Notes: generated by a model not told the origin, from the sequence alone. A DNA stretch of 64,000 nt from Gammaproteobacteria bacterium (GCA_009840525.1 VXNP01000027.1:1-64000); one strand, 5' to 3'; positions 9,124-17,204 are shown, counted from the first letter of the stretch. Program-made: numbers and translations.

Positions 9124-9876
9124 CTACAACCCCGTCGGAAAGTCGAGAAACTCCCAGGGAATGCCGAAGCGCGCCTCCAGATGGGCGGCGAGCGCGCGCA
9201 CCCCGAGGGTCTCGGTGGCGTAGTGGCCCGCATAGTACACGTTGATCCCGCACTCCATCGCATCGAAGTACGTATGGTGAGCGCCCTCTCCCGTAACGAG
9301 GGCATCGGCGCCCGATGCTGCCGCTTCGGCGATCATGGACCCGCCGCCGCCGGTCACGACCGCGACCCGGTGTATGTGCTCAGATCCTCCATTTATAAGT
9401 CGGACTGAGACTTGCAGAGATTCGGACACCCGATCCCGCAGGGATTGACGGGTCTCCGAGGTCGTCCCGATCCATCCCACATCAACGCCCTGGTAAGAGC
9501 CGAATCCCTTCTCGACTTCGATGCTCAGCGCACGCGCGAGCAAGGCACAGTTGCCGACCTCGGGATGTGCGTCCAAGGGCAGATGAGCCGAGTAGAGACC
9601 CACTTCGTTGCGCAGCAGGGCGGACAGCTTCCGGAAACGTCGGCCGGTAACGGGAGCCGCACCATCCCAGAAGAGCCCGTGGTGCACGAGCAGGAGGTCG
9701 CTTCCGCGTTCGGCGGCGGCGTTGATGGCGACTTCGCTGGCATCCACCGCCGCACAGATGCTGCGTACTTCGGCCGCCCCTTGAACTTGAAGACCGTTGT
9801 ACGCGTTGGGATAGTCGGGGAAATCCGGCACCCGCAGGTAGCCGTCGACATACTCGACTAGCGATTCCAGCTTCAT
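9124..9876 (-). CDS. Nif3-like dinuclear metal-centre protein (YbgI/YqfO family)
   Basis: A 250-aa NIF3-family protein, of the kind that forms hexameric toroids with a dinuclear metal site. Metal-ligand motifs are present: LLLVHHGLFW (two His), SAHLPLDAHPEVGN (Asp/His) and, near the C-end, GEGAHHTYFDAMECG and YAGHYATETLGV. NGLQVQG at ~residues 27-33 is also typical. The biochemical function of the family is unsettled (it is often annotated as GTP cyclohydrolase 1 type 2). It is the short form, without the inserted CutA-like domain. AGGGGGGACGGG precedes the ATG. Confidence 0.9.
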   Translation of the reverse strand: MKLESLVEYVDGYLRVPDFPDYPNAYNGLQVQGAAEVRSICAAVDASEVAINAAAERGSDLLLVHHGLFWDGAAPVTGRRFRKLSALLRNEVGLYSAHLPLDAHPEVGNCALLARALSIEVEKGFGSYQGVDVGWIGTTSETRQSLRDRVSESLQVSVRLINGGSEHIHRVAVVTGGGGSMIAEAAASGADALVTGEGAHHTYFDAMECGINVYYAGHYATETLGVRALAAHLEARFGIPWEFLDFPTGL

Positions 9877-10119
9877 GTCCCGTCCCCCCTAGGGATGGGG
9901 TCATGCGCACGAACGGCCGCGACGAGCAGGTGCCGTTTCAACGGGTTCCCGCGAGATTGTGGAAAAACAGCGGTGTCGTGGACAACGCGGTCGAAGGGGA
10001 AGGCGCGCTGGACGTCAAAACTGTGGCTTGTATGGACTTGGGAGATTGTCCACGCTTTGTGGCGAAGCGTGGAAACTCCCCGACGGACACCGAAGCCACC
10101 GGCATCCCACCCAATTTTG
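9877..10119. promoter_or_regulatory. Intergenic region with three DnaA-box-like 9-mers
   Basis: This 243-bp gap between the bactofilin 3' end and nif3 start contains TTTTCCACA on the minus strand (9958-9966), TTGTCCACG on the minus strand (9977-9985) and TTGTCCACG on the plus strand (10046-10054). The first is identical to the 9-mer in the dnaA promoter. Three such sites in ~100 bp is more than expected by chance in GC-rich DNA, so a DnaA-binding (origin-proximal or titration) cluster is possible. It also presumably carries the nif3 promoter. Function is inference. Confidence 0.4.
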
Positions 10120-10506
10120 CTACTTCCGGGGGGAGGGTGGTTTTGCTCCCCGGCTTCCCATCTTGACGGTTCCGTTGACGGTAGCGCCCTCTTCGAGAAC
10201 GATCCGACGGGTGTCGATATCGCCGTCCACGTCACAGGACGATTGGAGCTCGAGCCGCGAAGCGATCTTCAGGCTCCCCTTGAGTTTCCCCGAGATCACC
10301 GCGTCCTGGGTGGAGATGTCACCTACGACCGTCCCGTTCCTGCCGACGACAACGGCTTTTCCGGCCTCCACTCCCCCCTCGATCCTGCCTTCGATGCGAA
10401 TAGTCCCCTCGGTCTTGCAGTTCCCGATCACGGTCATCCCGGGTCCGATGATCGAAATCGTGTTGTCTGGAGGCGCGGGGGGTGAAGTCGGGCGCTGTTT
10501 GCTCAT
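10120..10506 (-). CDS. Bactofilin (polymer-forming cytoskeletal protein)
   Basis: A 128-aa bactofilin. Short disordered Pro-rich N-terminus, then the right-handed beta-helix core starting at IIGPGMTVIGNCKTEGTIRIEG with regularly spaced GxIxG/V turns (VVVGRNGTVVGDI, AVISGKLKGSL), and a short disordered tail. Bactofilins polymerise without nucleotide and scaffold cell-wall enzymes or chromosome-segregation proteins. It lies 61 bp downstream of an M23 peptidase gene that itself overlaps parB, a context known for bactofilins in other phyla. The start at 10506 was chosen over 10581 because the extra 25 residues are not bactofilin-like. Confidence 0.93.
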   Translation of the reverse strand: MSKQRPTSPPAPPDNTISIIGPGMTVIGNCKTEGTIRIEGRIEGGVEAGKAVVVGRNGTVVGDISTQDAVISGKLKGSLKIASRLELQSSCDVDGDIDTRRIVLEEGATVNGTVKMGSRGAKPPSPRK

Positions 10507-10567
10507 CCTGGCGTTTCCCCTACTGGAAGTTTGGGTGAAGTCAATGGAAAGCGGGTTCCGGCAACCA

Positions 10568-11320
10568 TCAAGGTCGCACAAGGATCGTCAACGGATCGAC
10601 GGGTTCGTTGTTTCGAAGGACTTCGAAGTGCAGGTGCGGAGCCGTCGACCGGCCCGTTGATCCACTCAATGCAATGACCTCGTTCTGGCGCACCAGATCT
10701 CCGCTTTCAACAAACGTCATGGAAGCATGGGCATATAAGCTGGTGTATCCGTCGCCGTGGTCAAGGCGCACAAATCGCCCGTAGAGCGGATCTTCTCCCG
10801 CTTCGGCTACGACGGCTGCGCCCGCCGCGCGGATGTAGGAGCCCGTGGGAACAGCGATGTCCAGGCCTGGATGTTCGCCTACCATGCCTTCCATCAAGGC
10901 CTGGGTCACAAAGCCTCTTTCCGTGAGCGGCCAGCTGGTGGGCCTGGTTTCGTCAACGAGCGACCGACCGGCGTTTGCTGCGTTCCCTACCGGCGGAAGC
11001 CACAGGTCCGAGAGCGCGGTTGGGCGGGCTCCAAAGAGTTCCGCAATCCGCCGGTAACGTGCTTCCACCGTGTCGATGTGCGCGCCCAGCGCCCGAAGCC
11101 CTTCCGCCTGGGCCGCCAGCGAGTCCGACATGATGTCCACGCGATGCGTGGTCACCGCAACACCGGCCACGTAGCCCGCGGAAAGCAGTCCAATCAACGC
11201 GAGCGAAACCAGTGCAGCGTGGGTCGCGGTCAATTCATAGCTCTGGGCATCCGTCGAGCCATCGGCGAGCAACACGACAGTCAGAGCCCGGCGATTTCGA
11301 GACTTCCTATTCCAGAACAT
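10568..11320 (-). CDS. M23 family metallopeptidase (LytM-type), membrane anchored
   Basis: A 250-aa peptidoglycan endopeptidase candidate. From ATG 11320: basic N-terminus, one transmembrane helix (~residues 35-57, AALVSLALIGLLSAGYVAGVAV), a helical/coiled segment, then the LytM domain. Zinc ligands are intact: HPGLD (HxxxD) and APHLHFE (HxH), plus LYAHAS, so it should be catalytically active rather than an EnvC-like activator. It overlaps the 3' end of parB by 14 bp and precedes the bactofilin, giving the order parA-parB-M23-bactofilin. Confidence 0.9.
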   Translation of the reverse strand: MFWNRKSRNRRALTVVLLADGSTDAQSYELTATHAALVSLALIGLLSAGYVAGVAVTTHRVDIMSDSLAAQAEGLRALGAHIDTVEARYRRIAELFGARPTALSDLWLPPVGNAANAGRSLVDETRPTSWPLTERGFVTQALMEGMVGEHPGLDIAVPTGSYIRAAGAAVVAEAGEDPLYGRFVRLDHGDGYTSLYAHASMTFVESGDLVRQNEVIALSGSTGRSTAPHLHFEVLRNNEPVDPLTILVRP

Positions 11321-12224
11321 CCGCAGCCTCCCGACCCGACACCAGCGCGAAGACGCGCTCGAGATCCCGATCATCGTGAAAGGGGATCTCGATGCGCCCC
11401 TTGCTCCCTCGCTGCCGTCGAACTACGACTCGTGTCCCGAGTGCGGCGCACAACTCTTCCTGCAACGCGCGCAGCACCGGATCCAGTGCTCTCGACTGCC
11501 GAGCCCGGCGTTTGCGGTGGTCCAGCGCGTCCTCGTTGCCAGGCGGACGCGTCGGGTTCGTGCGCACGGTCTCCTCCAGCCTGCGGACGGACCAACCGCC
11601 TTCGACCACCATTCGAGCCAACTCGGCGGCCCATTCCTGGTCGTCTACGGCGAGGAGCGCTCGCCCGTGTCCCGGCGTGAGCTTCTCTTCCCCCAGCAAC
11701 TGTCGGACCTCGACGGGGAGCTTCAGAAGGCGGAGGATGTTGGTTACCGTGGCCCGGCTCTTGCCGACGGCCAGCGCAATGTCCTCCTGTGTGCGCTTGA
11801 ATTTCTCCACAAGCACCTTGTAGCCCTCGGCTTCCTCCAGCGCGCCGAGATTGCGGCGCTGAAGGTTCTCTACAAGCGCCAGCACAAGCATGGTTTCGTC
11901 ATCCACCTCGCGGACGATTGCCGGCACGTCGCTCCAGCCGAGCCTCGTGACGGCTCGCAGTCGGCGCTCTCCCGCCACCAGTTCCCAATGCTCCGGTTCC
12001 GGCGCGGATCTGACGAGAACGGGCTGAAGCAGTCCGTTGGCGCTGATGGACGCCGCGAGCTCCCGGATTTCGTCCTCCTTGAACTCACGACGAGGCTGGA
12101 AGGGATTGGGACCCACGGAGTCCAGGGGCAGGCGGGCGACTTCGCCTTCCACGGGCCGATCGAGATGATCGCCCAGCAGGGCGCCCAGGCCGCGCCCGAG
12201 TCGAGTGTTCGGAGCAACGCTCAT
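11307..12224 (-). CDS. parB: Chromosome partitioning protein ParB
   Basis: A 305-aa ParB/Spo0J protein that binds parS, loads CTP and spreads along DNA. Start motif RLGRGLGALLG, N-terminal CTP-binding region with the GERRLRA box, central helix-turn-helix EDIALAVGKSRATVTNILRLL, and a C-terminal dimerisation domain ending in GRIEIPFHDDRDLERVFALV. The true start is ATG 12224, which overlaps the parA stop as ATGA; the long upstream frame extension runs antisense to nothing recognisable within parA and is ignored. parS-like sites lie ~0.6 kb on the far side of parA. Confidence 0.96.
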   Translation of the reverse strand: MSVAPNTRLGRGLGALLGDHLDRPVEGEVARLPLDSVGPNPFQPRREFKEDEIRELAASISANGLLQPVLVRSAPEPEHWELVAGERRLRAVTRLGWSDVPAIVREVDDETMLVLALVENLQRRNLGALEEAEGYKVLVEKFKRTQEDIALAVGKSRATVTNILRLLKLPVEVRQLLGEEKLTPGHGRALLAVDDQEWAAELARMVVEGGWSVRRLEETVRTNPTRPPGNEDALDHRKRRARQSRALDPVLRALQEELCAALGTRVVVRRQRGSKGRIEIPFHDDRDLERVFALVSGREAADVLE

Positions 12225-13024
12225 GAAGCTGCTCGGGCCTTCGACCTGGTAATCCTGTGCTGCGTTCGCTGAATGACTTCCCTCGCAAGACGGAGGTAGT
12301 AGCGAGCCCCTGCCGAGAGGACGTCGTATACGATGATGGGCTTGCCGAAGCTCGGTGCCTCGGCAAGCCGAACGTTCCTGGGAATCGCGTTGGTGAAGAC
12401 CTTGTCCCCGAAGTACTCGCGGGCTTCCCGGGCAACCTGTTTCGAGAGGTTGAGCCGCTTGTCGAACATCGTCAGGAGTACGCCCTCGATCTCCAGGCCC
12501 GTGTTCAGTCCCCGCTGTACGATCCGCACCGTGTTGAGAAGCTGGCTGAGACCTTCCAGCGCGTAGAACTCGCACTGAATCGGGATGAGCACGGAGTCGG
12601 CCGCCGTGAGCGTGTTGAGCGTCAGGAGTCCCAGCGAGGGGGGACAGTCCACGAGAATGTAGTCGTAATCCTCGCGAATGGGCTCAAGTGCCGCACGCAG
12701 AACGGATTCGCGGGCCTCTACACCTACCAGTTCGATCTCCGCGCCGGCGAGGTCGCGGGTGGTGCCTACCATGTCCAGATAGGGGAAGTGAAGCTGACGT
12801 ACCCTTGATTCGTCGATCGAGCGCCCCCCGATCATGACGTCGTACATGCCGGAGACCTGATCATGGCCCCAGAGGCCCAATCCGCTGCTCGCATTGGCCT
12901 GTGGATCCATGTCGATGACCAGCGTGCGCTGTTCAGCCACTGCCAACGCAGCTCCCAGGTTGATCGCGGTTGTGGTCTTGCCTACGCCCCCCTTCTGGTT
13001 GGCGATGGTAATGACTCTGGACAT
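12221..13024 (-). CDS. parA: Chromosome partitioning ATPase ParA/Soj
   Basis: A 267-aa ParA-family ATPase. The deviant Walker A motif KGGVGKTTT is at residues ~11-19, with the A' motif VIDMDPQAN and the Walker B-like DYILVDCPPSLGLLT. Short N-terminus without an extra DNA-binding domain, as in chromosomal Soj. Together with ParB and parS it drives origin segregation. It is the first gene of the parA-parB-M23-bactofilin run; the upstream gap holds a DnaA-box-like TTGTCCACA. Confidence 0.96.
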   Translation of the reverse strand: MSRVITIANQKGGVGKTTTAINLGAALAVAEQRTLVIDMDPQANASSGLGLWGHDQVSGMYDVMIGGRSIDESRVRQLHFPYLDMVGTTRDLAGAEIELVGVEARESVLRAALEPIREDYDYILVDCPPSLGLLTLNTLTAADSVLIPIQCEFYALEGLSQLLNTVRIVQRGLNTGLEIEGVLLTMFDKRLNLSKQVAREAREYFGDKVFTNAIPRNVRLAEAPSFGKPIIVYDVLSAGARYYLRLAREVIQRTQHRITRSKARAAS

Positions 13025-13252
13025 GGCTAGCCGTGGTCAGCTCTTTCCGGGGCGAGGGTTGTCCACAACAGGGGCAGGATTCCTGGGTCGGACTCGGGGT
13101 TCGTGGGAAGAGGTCGCACTCGAAAGCTACCTGACCCCCGGTTTGCGGAAAAGGTGGATGCCCGTCGTCGGCATGGAGTTTTGCGCCCGATTGCGGGTTA
13201 TCCTGACATGGGCTTGCTGCCCGCTGTCCCCGGTCCGTGCCGGGCAGTGCTC
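13025..13252. promoter_or_regulatory. parA upstream region with a DnaA box (13059-13067)
   Basis: A 228-bp gap between the LAGLIDADG-like gene and parA. It contains TTGTCCACA at 13059-13067, one mismatch from the E. coli consensus TTATCCACA, about 35 bp before the parA start. DnaA control of parAB is therefore possible. No other element was recognised and no clear sigma-70 hexamer pair was found. Confidence 0.4.
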
Positions 13253-13615
13253 CTAGCCCGCGGCGGCATCCGAATCAGGGAAGTACCGCGCCTTCATCGC
13301 CTGGAAGCGGTGGGCGGCCTTTGCATCCAGCTTCTCGTCCAGATACCGGTCCAGCAAGGGAACCAGGTGTTCCCGCAGGAAGGATCCACGGGCCATCCAC
13401 TGGTAGTACTGCCGTCCGCCGTGCCGGTAGGGACCGTACAGCTTCCCACCGGGGAAGTGTTCCATGATCCAGTCGAAGAGCGCCTTGTGGTCGGTGTGCA
13501 TGCGGAGCGTGACGTGCGGTTGCCGCCCATCTCCACCGAAATGTCCCTCTCCAACGAGGACCCCCACCAGGAACCCGATGTCGAACTCCCGAGATGCGCC
13601 TTGTTTCACCGTCAT
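13253..13615 (-). CDS. Small LAGLIDADG-like protein next to parS
   Basis: A 120-aa single-domain protein. Residues ~12-22 read FDIGFLVGVLVGEGHF, which fits the LAGLIDADG helix including the terminal acidic residue (Glu). The rest follows the fold of this domain: VTLRMHTDHKALFDWIMEHF, GGKLYGPY, YYQWMARG, HLVPLLDRYL and a late Lys-containing helix. One motif per chain implies a homodimer. Whether it cleaves DNA or only binds it is not decided by sequence; WhiA shows that bacteria can domesticate this fold as a DNA-binding regulator. ATG 13615 overlaps the mnmG stop (ATGA) and lies inside a parS-like repeat. It occupies the place where rsmG usually stands between mnmG and parA. There is no sign of an intron or intein around it. 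Confidence 0.68.
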   Translation of the reverse strand: MTVKQGASREFDIGFLVGVLVGEGHFGGDGRQPHVTLRMHTDHKALFDWIMEHFPGGKLYGPYRHGGRQYYQWMARGSFLREHLVPLLDRYLDEKLDAKAAHRFQAMKARYFPDSDAAAG

Positions 13616-13677
13616 GTTTCCCGTGAAACACGGTCCGTTCTACGATGTTGTTTCACCGTCATGTTTCCCGTGAAACG
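13601..13677. repeat. Tandem parS-like sites (47-bp period)
   Basis: The 29-bp sequence beginning TTGTTTCACCGTCATG and ending CCCGTGAAAC occurs at 13601-13629 and again, identically, at 13648-13676. Each copy holds a 16-bp near-palindrome: TGTTTCCCGTGAAACA (13615-13630) and TGTTTCCCGTGAAACG (13662-13677), one and two mismatches from the universal parS consensus TGTTTCACGTGAAACA, plus an extra half-site TGTTTCAC. Both copies lie in the last ~70 bp of mnmG and the start of the LAGLIDADG-like gene. They are the expected ParB targets for the adjacent parAB genes. Confidence 0.8.
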
Positions 13678-15612
13678 TTCTGGAGCGACGCGCCCCTGCT
13701 TCCGGATCTCCATGACGAGGTTCTGAAGATCTGCCGGCGAGACACCCGAGACCCTTGAGGCCTGCGCCAGTGTGGCCGGTCGCACCTGATCGAGCTTTTC
13801 GCGGGCTTCGTGCGACAGCGTCACCAATCCTTCGTACACGATGTCCTGCGGGATGCGGAATGCCGCACGCGCCCGAAGGGCGGCCGCTCGATCCCGCTCG
13901 CGCTGCACATATCCCGTGTACTTCAGGTCGACCTCGACAGCCAGCAGCGCCTCCTCCCAACCCTCGTCAACAAACGACGCATTTGCCGCCCGAATCAGCG
14001 CGTCCGAACTCACCTCCGGTCTTCTCAACAACTCCACCGCTCGTGCGGGAGTGCGCAATGGGCTCGATCCCGCTTCCGCCAAAGCGTCGTTAACCTGCTC
14101 GGGCTTCAGGCGCGTCGAGCGAAACCACTCGATCAGACGTCCTTCCGTTTCCAGGCGTTCTTCAAGCACCCGGGTCTGGCTGGGCGATAACAGACCTCTT
14201 TCGCACGCTACCGGTCCCAGGCGCGAGAGCGCGTTGTCCTGGCGGAGCAGCAGCCGAAACTCCGCACGCGAGGTGAAGAGGCGATAGGGTTCATCCACCC
14301 CCTTGGTGACCAGGTCGTCGATCAGCACGCCAATGTACGCCTGGTCGCGCTCCAGAATGAAGGGTGCCTCCCCCAGGGCGGCCAGGCCGGCGTTTGCACC
14401 GGCCACCAACCCCTGCCCGGCGGCCTCTTCGTAGCCGGTCGTGCCGTTGATCTGCCCGGCGAAGAAGAGCCCGTCTATCGATTTCACCTCCAGCGTGTGT
14501 CTCAGCTGATGAGGAAGGAAGTAGTCGTACTCGATCGCGTACCCGCTTCGGGTCATGCGCACCTGCTCCAATCCCGGCACGCTCCGCAGGAACCGGAGTT
14601 GCACTTCCGGAGGCAGGGAGGTCGACAACCCGTTCACATAGAGTTCGGTCGTGTCCAACCCCTCGGGCTCCAGAAACACCTGGTGCCCGCGAGCGTCTGG
14701 AAACCGTACGATCTTGTCTTCGATAGACGGGCAGTATCGCGGCCCCCGGCCCGCGATGGACCCCCCAAACCGCGCGCTCCGCTCGAGGTTTTCCTGCACG
14801 ATGTCCCTGAGTTCCTTCCCCGTCCATGTAATCCAGCAGGGACGCTCGCCCGGAAACTCCTCGCGCACAAACGCGGAGAAGCGAGCCCCGGGCTCCGACG
14901 GTTGCTCCTCCAGCTTGCCGTAGTCCACGGACCGGCCATCGATGCGGGGCGGCGTACCCGTTTTGAAACGCGCCACCTCCAACTCGCGACCCTCGAGCGC
15001 ACAGGCCAGCTCGACCGAGGCCTCTTCTCCGGCGCGCCCTCCGTCCACCCCGGCTCCCAGGCCGACATGAATGCGGCCCCGAAGAAATGTCCCTGTCGTG
15101 ATGACCACGGCCGGAGCCCTGAACTCGAGTCCGGTGCGCGTGCGCACGCCGGCAATCCGGTCGTCCCGACGCACGAGATCGGAAACCATGTCCTGAAAGA
15201 GGTCCAGCGTCGACAGCTCTTCCAGCACCCGCCGCACCGCCAGCGAATACAGGGTCCGATCGCACTGGGCGCGCGGACCCCACACGGCCGGCCCCTTGGA
15301 ACGGTTGAGCATGCGAAAGTGGATGCGCGCCGCGTCTGTGGCCCGTCCCATGACCCCGCCGAGCGCGTCGACCTCGCGCGCAACGACGCCCTTCGCAATG
15401 CCTCCGATCGCAGGATTGCAGCTCATCTGACCGATGCGCGCCAGGTCCGGCGTGATCAGCAAGACCCGGGTTCCGAGGCGGGCGGCTGCCGCCGCTGCCT
15501 CGGCCCCCGCGTGGCCTCCGCCTACTACGATCACGTCGTATTTTCTATCCACGATCTGCAATCCGCGCTTCCCGCACCGTCCGCCGCAGCGGCCCGCGAC
15601 ATATTGTAACAT
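13612..15612 (-). CDS. mnmG: tRNA uridine-5-carboxymethylaminomethyl modification enzyme MnmG (GidA)
   Basis: A 666-aa FAD-dependent enzyme that, with MnmE, installs (carboxymethyl)aminomethyl on U34 of certain tRNAs. FAD motif VIVVGGGHAGAEAA near the start, then GQMSCNPAIGGIAKG, and GQINGTTGYEEAAGQG in the centre; C-terminal helical domain follows. The first ~20 residues before IVDRKYDV are Cys/Gly/Arg-rich and atypical; GTG 15552 would give the standard N-terminus. The last 16 codons are translated from the parS-like tandem repeat and are probably not conserved. Downstream gene overlaps by ATGA. Confidence 0.95.
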   Translation of the reverse strand: MLQYVAGRCGGRCGKRGLQIVDRKYDVIVVGGGHAGAEAAAAAARLGTRVLLITPDLARIGQMSCNPAIGGIAKGVVAREVDALGGVMGRATDAARIHFRMLNRSKGPAVWGPRAQCDRTLYSLAVRRVLEELSTLDLFQDMVSDLVRRDDRIAGVRTRTGLEFRAPAVVITTGTFLRGRIHVGLGAGVDGGRAGEEASVELACALEGRELEVARFKTGTPPRIDGRSVDYGKLEEQPSEPGARFSAFVREEFPGERPCWITWTGKELRDIVQENLERSARFGGSIAGRGPRYCPSIEDKIVRFPDARGHQVFLEPEGLDTTELYVNGLSTSLPPEVQLRFLRSVPGLEQVRMTRSGYAIEYDYFLPHQLRHTLEVKSIDGLFFAGQINGTTGYEEAAGQGLVAGANAGLAALGEAPFILERDQAYIGVLIDDLVTKGVDEPYRLFTSRAEFRLLLRQDNALSRLGPVACERGLLSPSQTRVLEERLETEGRLIEWFRSTRLKPEQVNDALAEAGSSPLRTPARAVELLRRPEVSSDALIRAANASFVDEGWEEALLAVEVDLKYTGYVQRERDRAAALRARAAFRIPQDIVYEGLVTLSHEAREKLDQVRPATLAQASRVSGVSPADLQNLVMEIRKQGRVAPERFTGNMTVKQHRRTDRVSRET

Positions 15613-15689
15613 CTACGCTCACAACAACTTACCTCGATTACGCCAAGCCCGTACTGCCCTCTCTCGCGGTGCCCTTGCACCACACAAAC

Positions 15690-17162
15690 CTACTTGCCGA
15701 TGCAGAAGTCGCGGAACACCCGGTCGAGGATCTCATCCAGGGTAACGATCCCAAGGATATCCTCCAGGGCCGTCTCCGCCGGCCTCAGATGGGTCGCGGC
15801 CACTTCAGCCGGAATCCTTTTCGCCAGGGCGCGTTCAAACGCACTCAGTTCCTCTACCGCTCGTTCGAGGGCGCGTCGGTGCCGCCTGCGGGTCACGACC
15901 GGCGTGTCTGCGTTCGCCTGGACCAGTCCTCCGAAGACCATCCCCGGCAAGACCCTGCCCAGCTCCTCCAGTCCCTCGCCCGTGACCACCGAGGTGGCGA
16001 TCCGCCGAGGCAGGGCTTCGCTTCGACCGCTAGCGGGCGCCAGGGGGCGACCCCGCTGTCCGGCTTTCGCAATGCCGACCCGGTCCGGTCCGGCTTCCGA
16101 TCTGGAATACCCGTTCTCGCCGGCGTCAACGTACTCGCGCGTGGCACCGTTTCCCTGCCGGGCCAGATCGGCCTTGGTGTCCAGAACCAGAAACGGGCAG
16201 TCACATGCTCCCAGAAACTCCAGATCGACCTCGGACACCCCTTTGCTCCCCTCCGCGCAGTACAGCACCAGGTCCGCCCGCGCCAGATAGCGGCGGGCAA
16301 CCTCGATCCCCAGTGCTTCGACGCGCTCCCCGGTTTCCCGGAGCCCGGCGGTATCCACAAGCCGGAATGGATAGCCGCTCAAGGACACGGTTGCCTCAAG
16401 CGCGTCTCGCGTCGTCCCCGGCACTTCGGTGACGATGGCACGTTCGTATCCCACTAACGCATTGAAAATACTTGACTTACCGGAGTTGGGGCGCCCGGCC
16501 AAAACGGTCAGCGCGCCTTCTCTGAGCAGTTCCCCCTCCGGTGCCGTGGCCAGCACGCCTTCAAGCCGGAGACGCACCTCCCGGGCCTCGCGGGCTACTG
16601 ACTCGAGGCTCGTCGGGGGCTCGTCCTCATCCGGAAAGTCCAGATGGTGGACGAGCAGTGCCTCCAGCGTGACCAGGGACTCGCGCGCCGCGGTCATCCT
16701 GGCCGACAGCCCACGCTCCATCTGATGCACCGCCACCCGGTGCAGCGCCCGGCTGCGCCCGGCCACCAGATCGCACACCGCTTCCGCCTGTAGCAGATCC
16801 ATCTTCCCGTTCAGGTAGGCCCGCCGGGTGAATTCTCCGGGTTCCGCCATGCGGGCGCCTGCCTCGATAGCGTGTTCCACGAGGAGGCCCGGGATGAGAT
16901 ATCCGCCGTGGCAGGAGATCTCCACCATGTCCTCGCCGGTGTAGCTGGCGGGCGCCTGATAGCTGGTGACGATCCCGCGGTCCAGGAGCTCTCCCGTCTC
17001 CGGGTCGTGCAGTCCCGCCAGCGTCGCTCGCCGGTGCGCGGGGGCACGAAGATCCGGCGCAAGCGCGCGTCTGACGGAAAAGGCGCTCGGCCCGGAGATG
17101 CGCACCACTGCGAGGGCGCCGGGCCCCGGCGGGGTGGCCGCTGCAACGATGGTGTCCGTCAA
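15690..17162 (-). CDS. mnmE: tRNA modification GTPase MnmE (TrmE)
   Basis: A 490-aa GTPase partner of MnmG. N-terminal formyl-THF-binding domain (DTIVAAATPPGPGALAVVRISG, ISCHGGYLIPG, PGEFTRRAYLNGKMDLLQAEAV), helical domain, and inserted G domain: G1 GRPNSGKSS, G3 DTAGLRET, G4 TKAD (Thr instead of Asn), then the terminal FCIGK with the conserved catalytic-site Cys. About 53 residues separate G4 from the SVVTGEGLEEL G5 region, longer than usual. TTG 17162 is chosen because AGGGAGCAGGA precedes it and it gives the standard N-terminus; GTG 17180 is the upstream alternative. Lies 77 bp before mnmG. Confidence 0.95.
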   Translation of the reverse strand: MTDTIVAAATPPGPGALAVVRISGPSAFSVRRALAPDLRAPAHRRATLAGLHDPETGELLDRGIVTSYQAPASYTGEDMVEISCHGGYLIPGLLVEHAIEAGARMAEPGEFTRRAYLNGKMDLLQAEAVCDLVAGRSRALHRVAVHQMERGLSARMTAARESLVTLEALLVHHLDFPDEDEPPTSLESVAREAREVRLRLEGVLATAPEGELLREGALTVLAGRPNSGKSSIFNALVGYERAIVTEVPGTTRDALEATVSLSGYPFRLVDTAGLRETGERVEALGIEVARRYLARADLVLYCAEGSKGVSEVDLEFLGACDCPFLVLDTKADLARQGNGATREYVDAGENGYSRSEAGPDRVGIAKAGQRGRPLAPASGRSEALPRRIATSVVTGEGLEELGRVLPGMVFGGLVQANADTPVVTRRRHRRALERAVEELSAFERALAKRIPAEVAATHLRPAETALEDILGIVTLDEILDRVFRDFCIGK

Positions 17163-17204
17163 TCCTGCTCCCTGTACCACGCCTGGCCGGCAAGCCCTTC
17201 CGGC

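Noticed and set aside
13601-13677. Repeat pair considered as a minimal CRISPR
   Set aside because: Only two units, palindromic content equals parS, no spacer diversity and no cas gene near.
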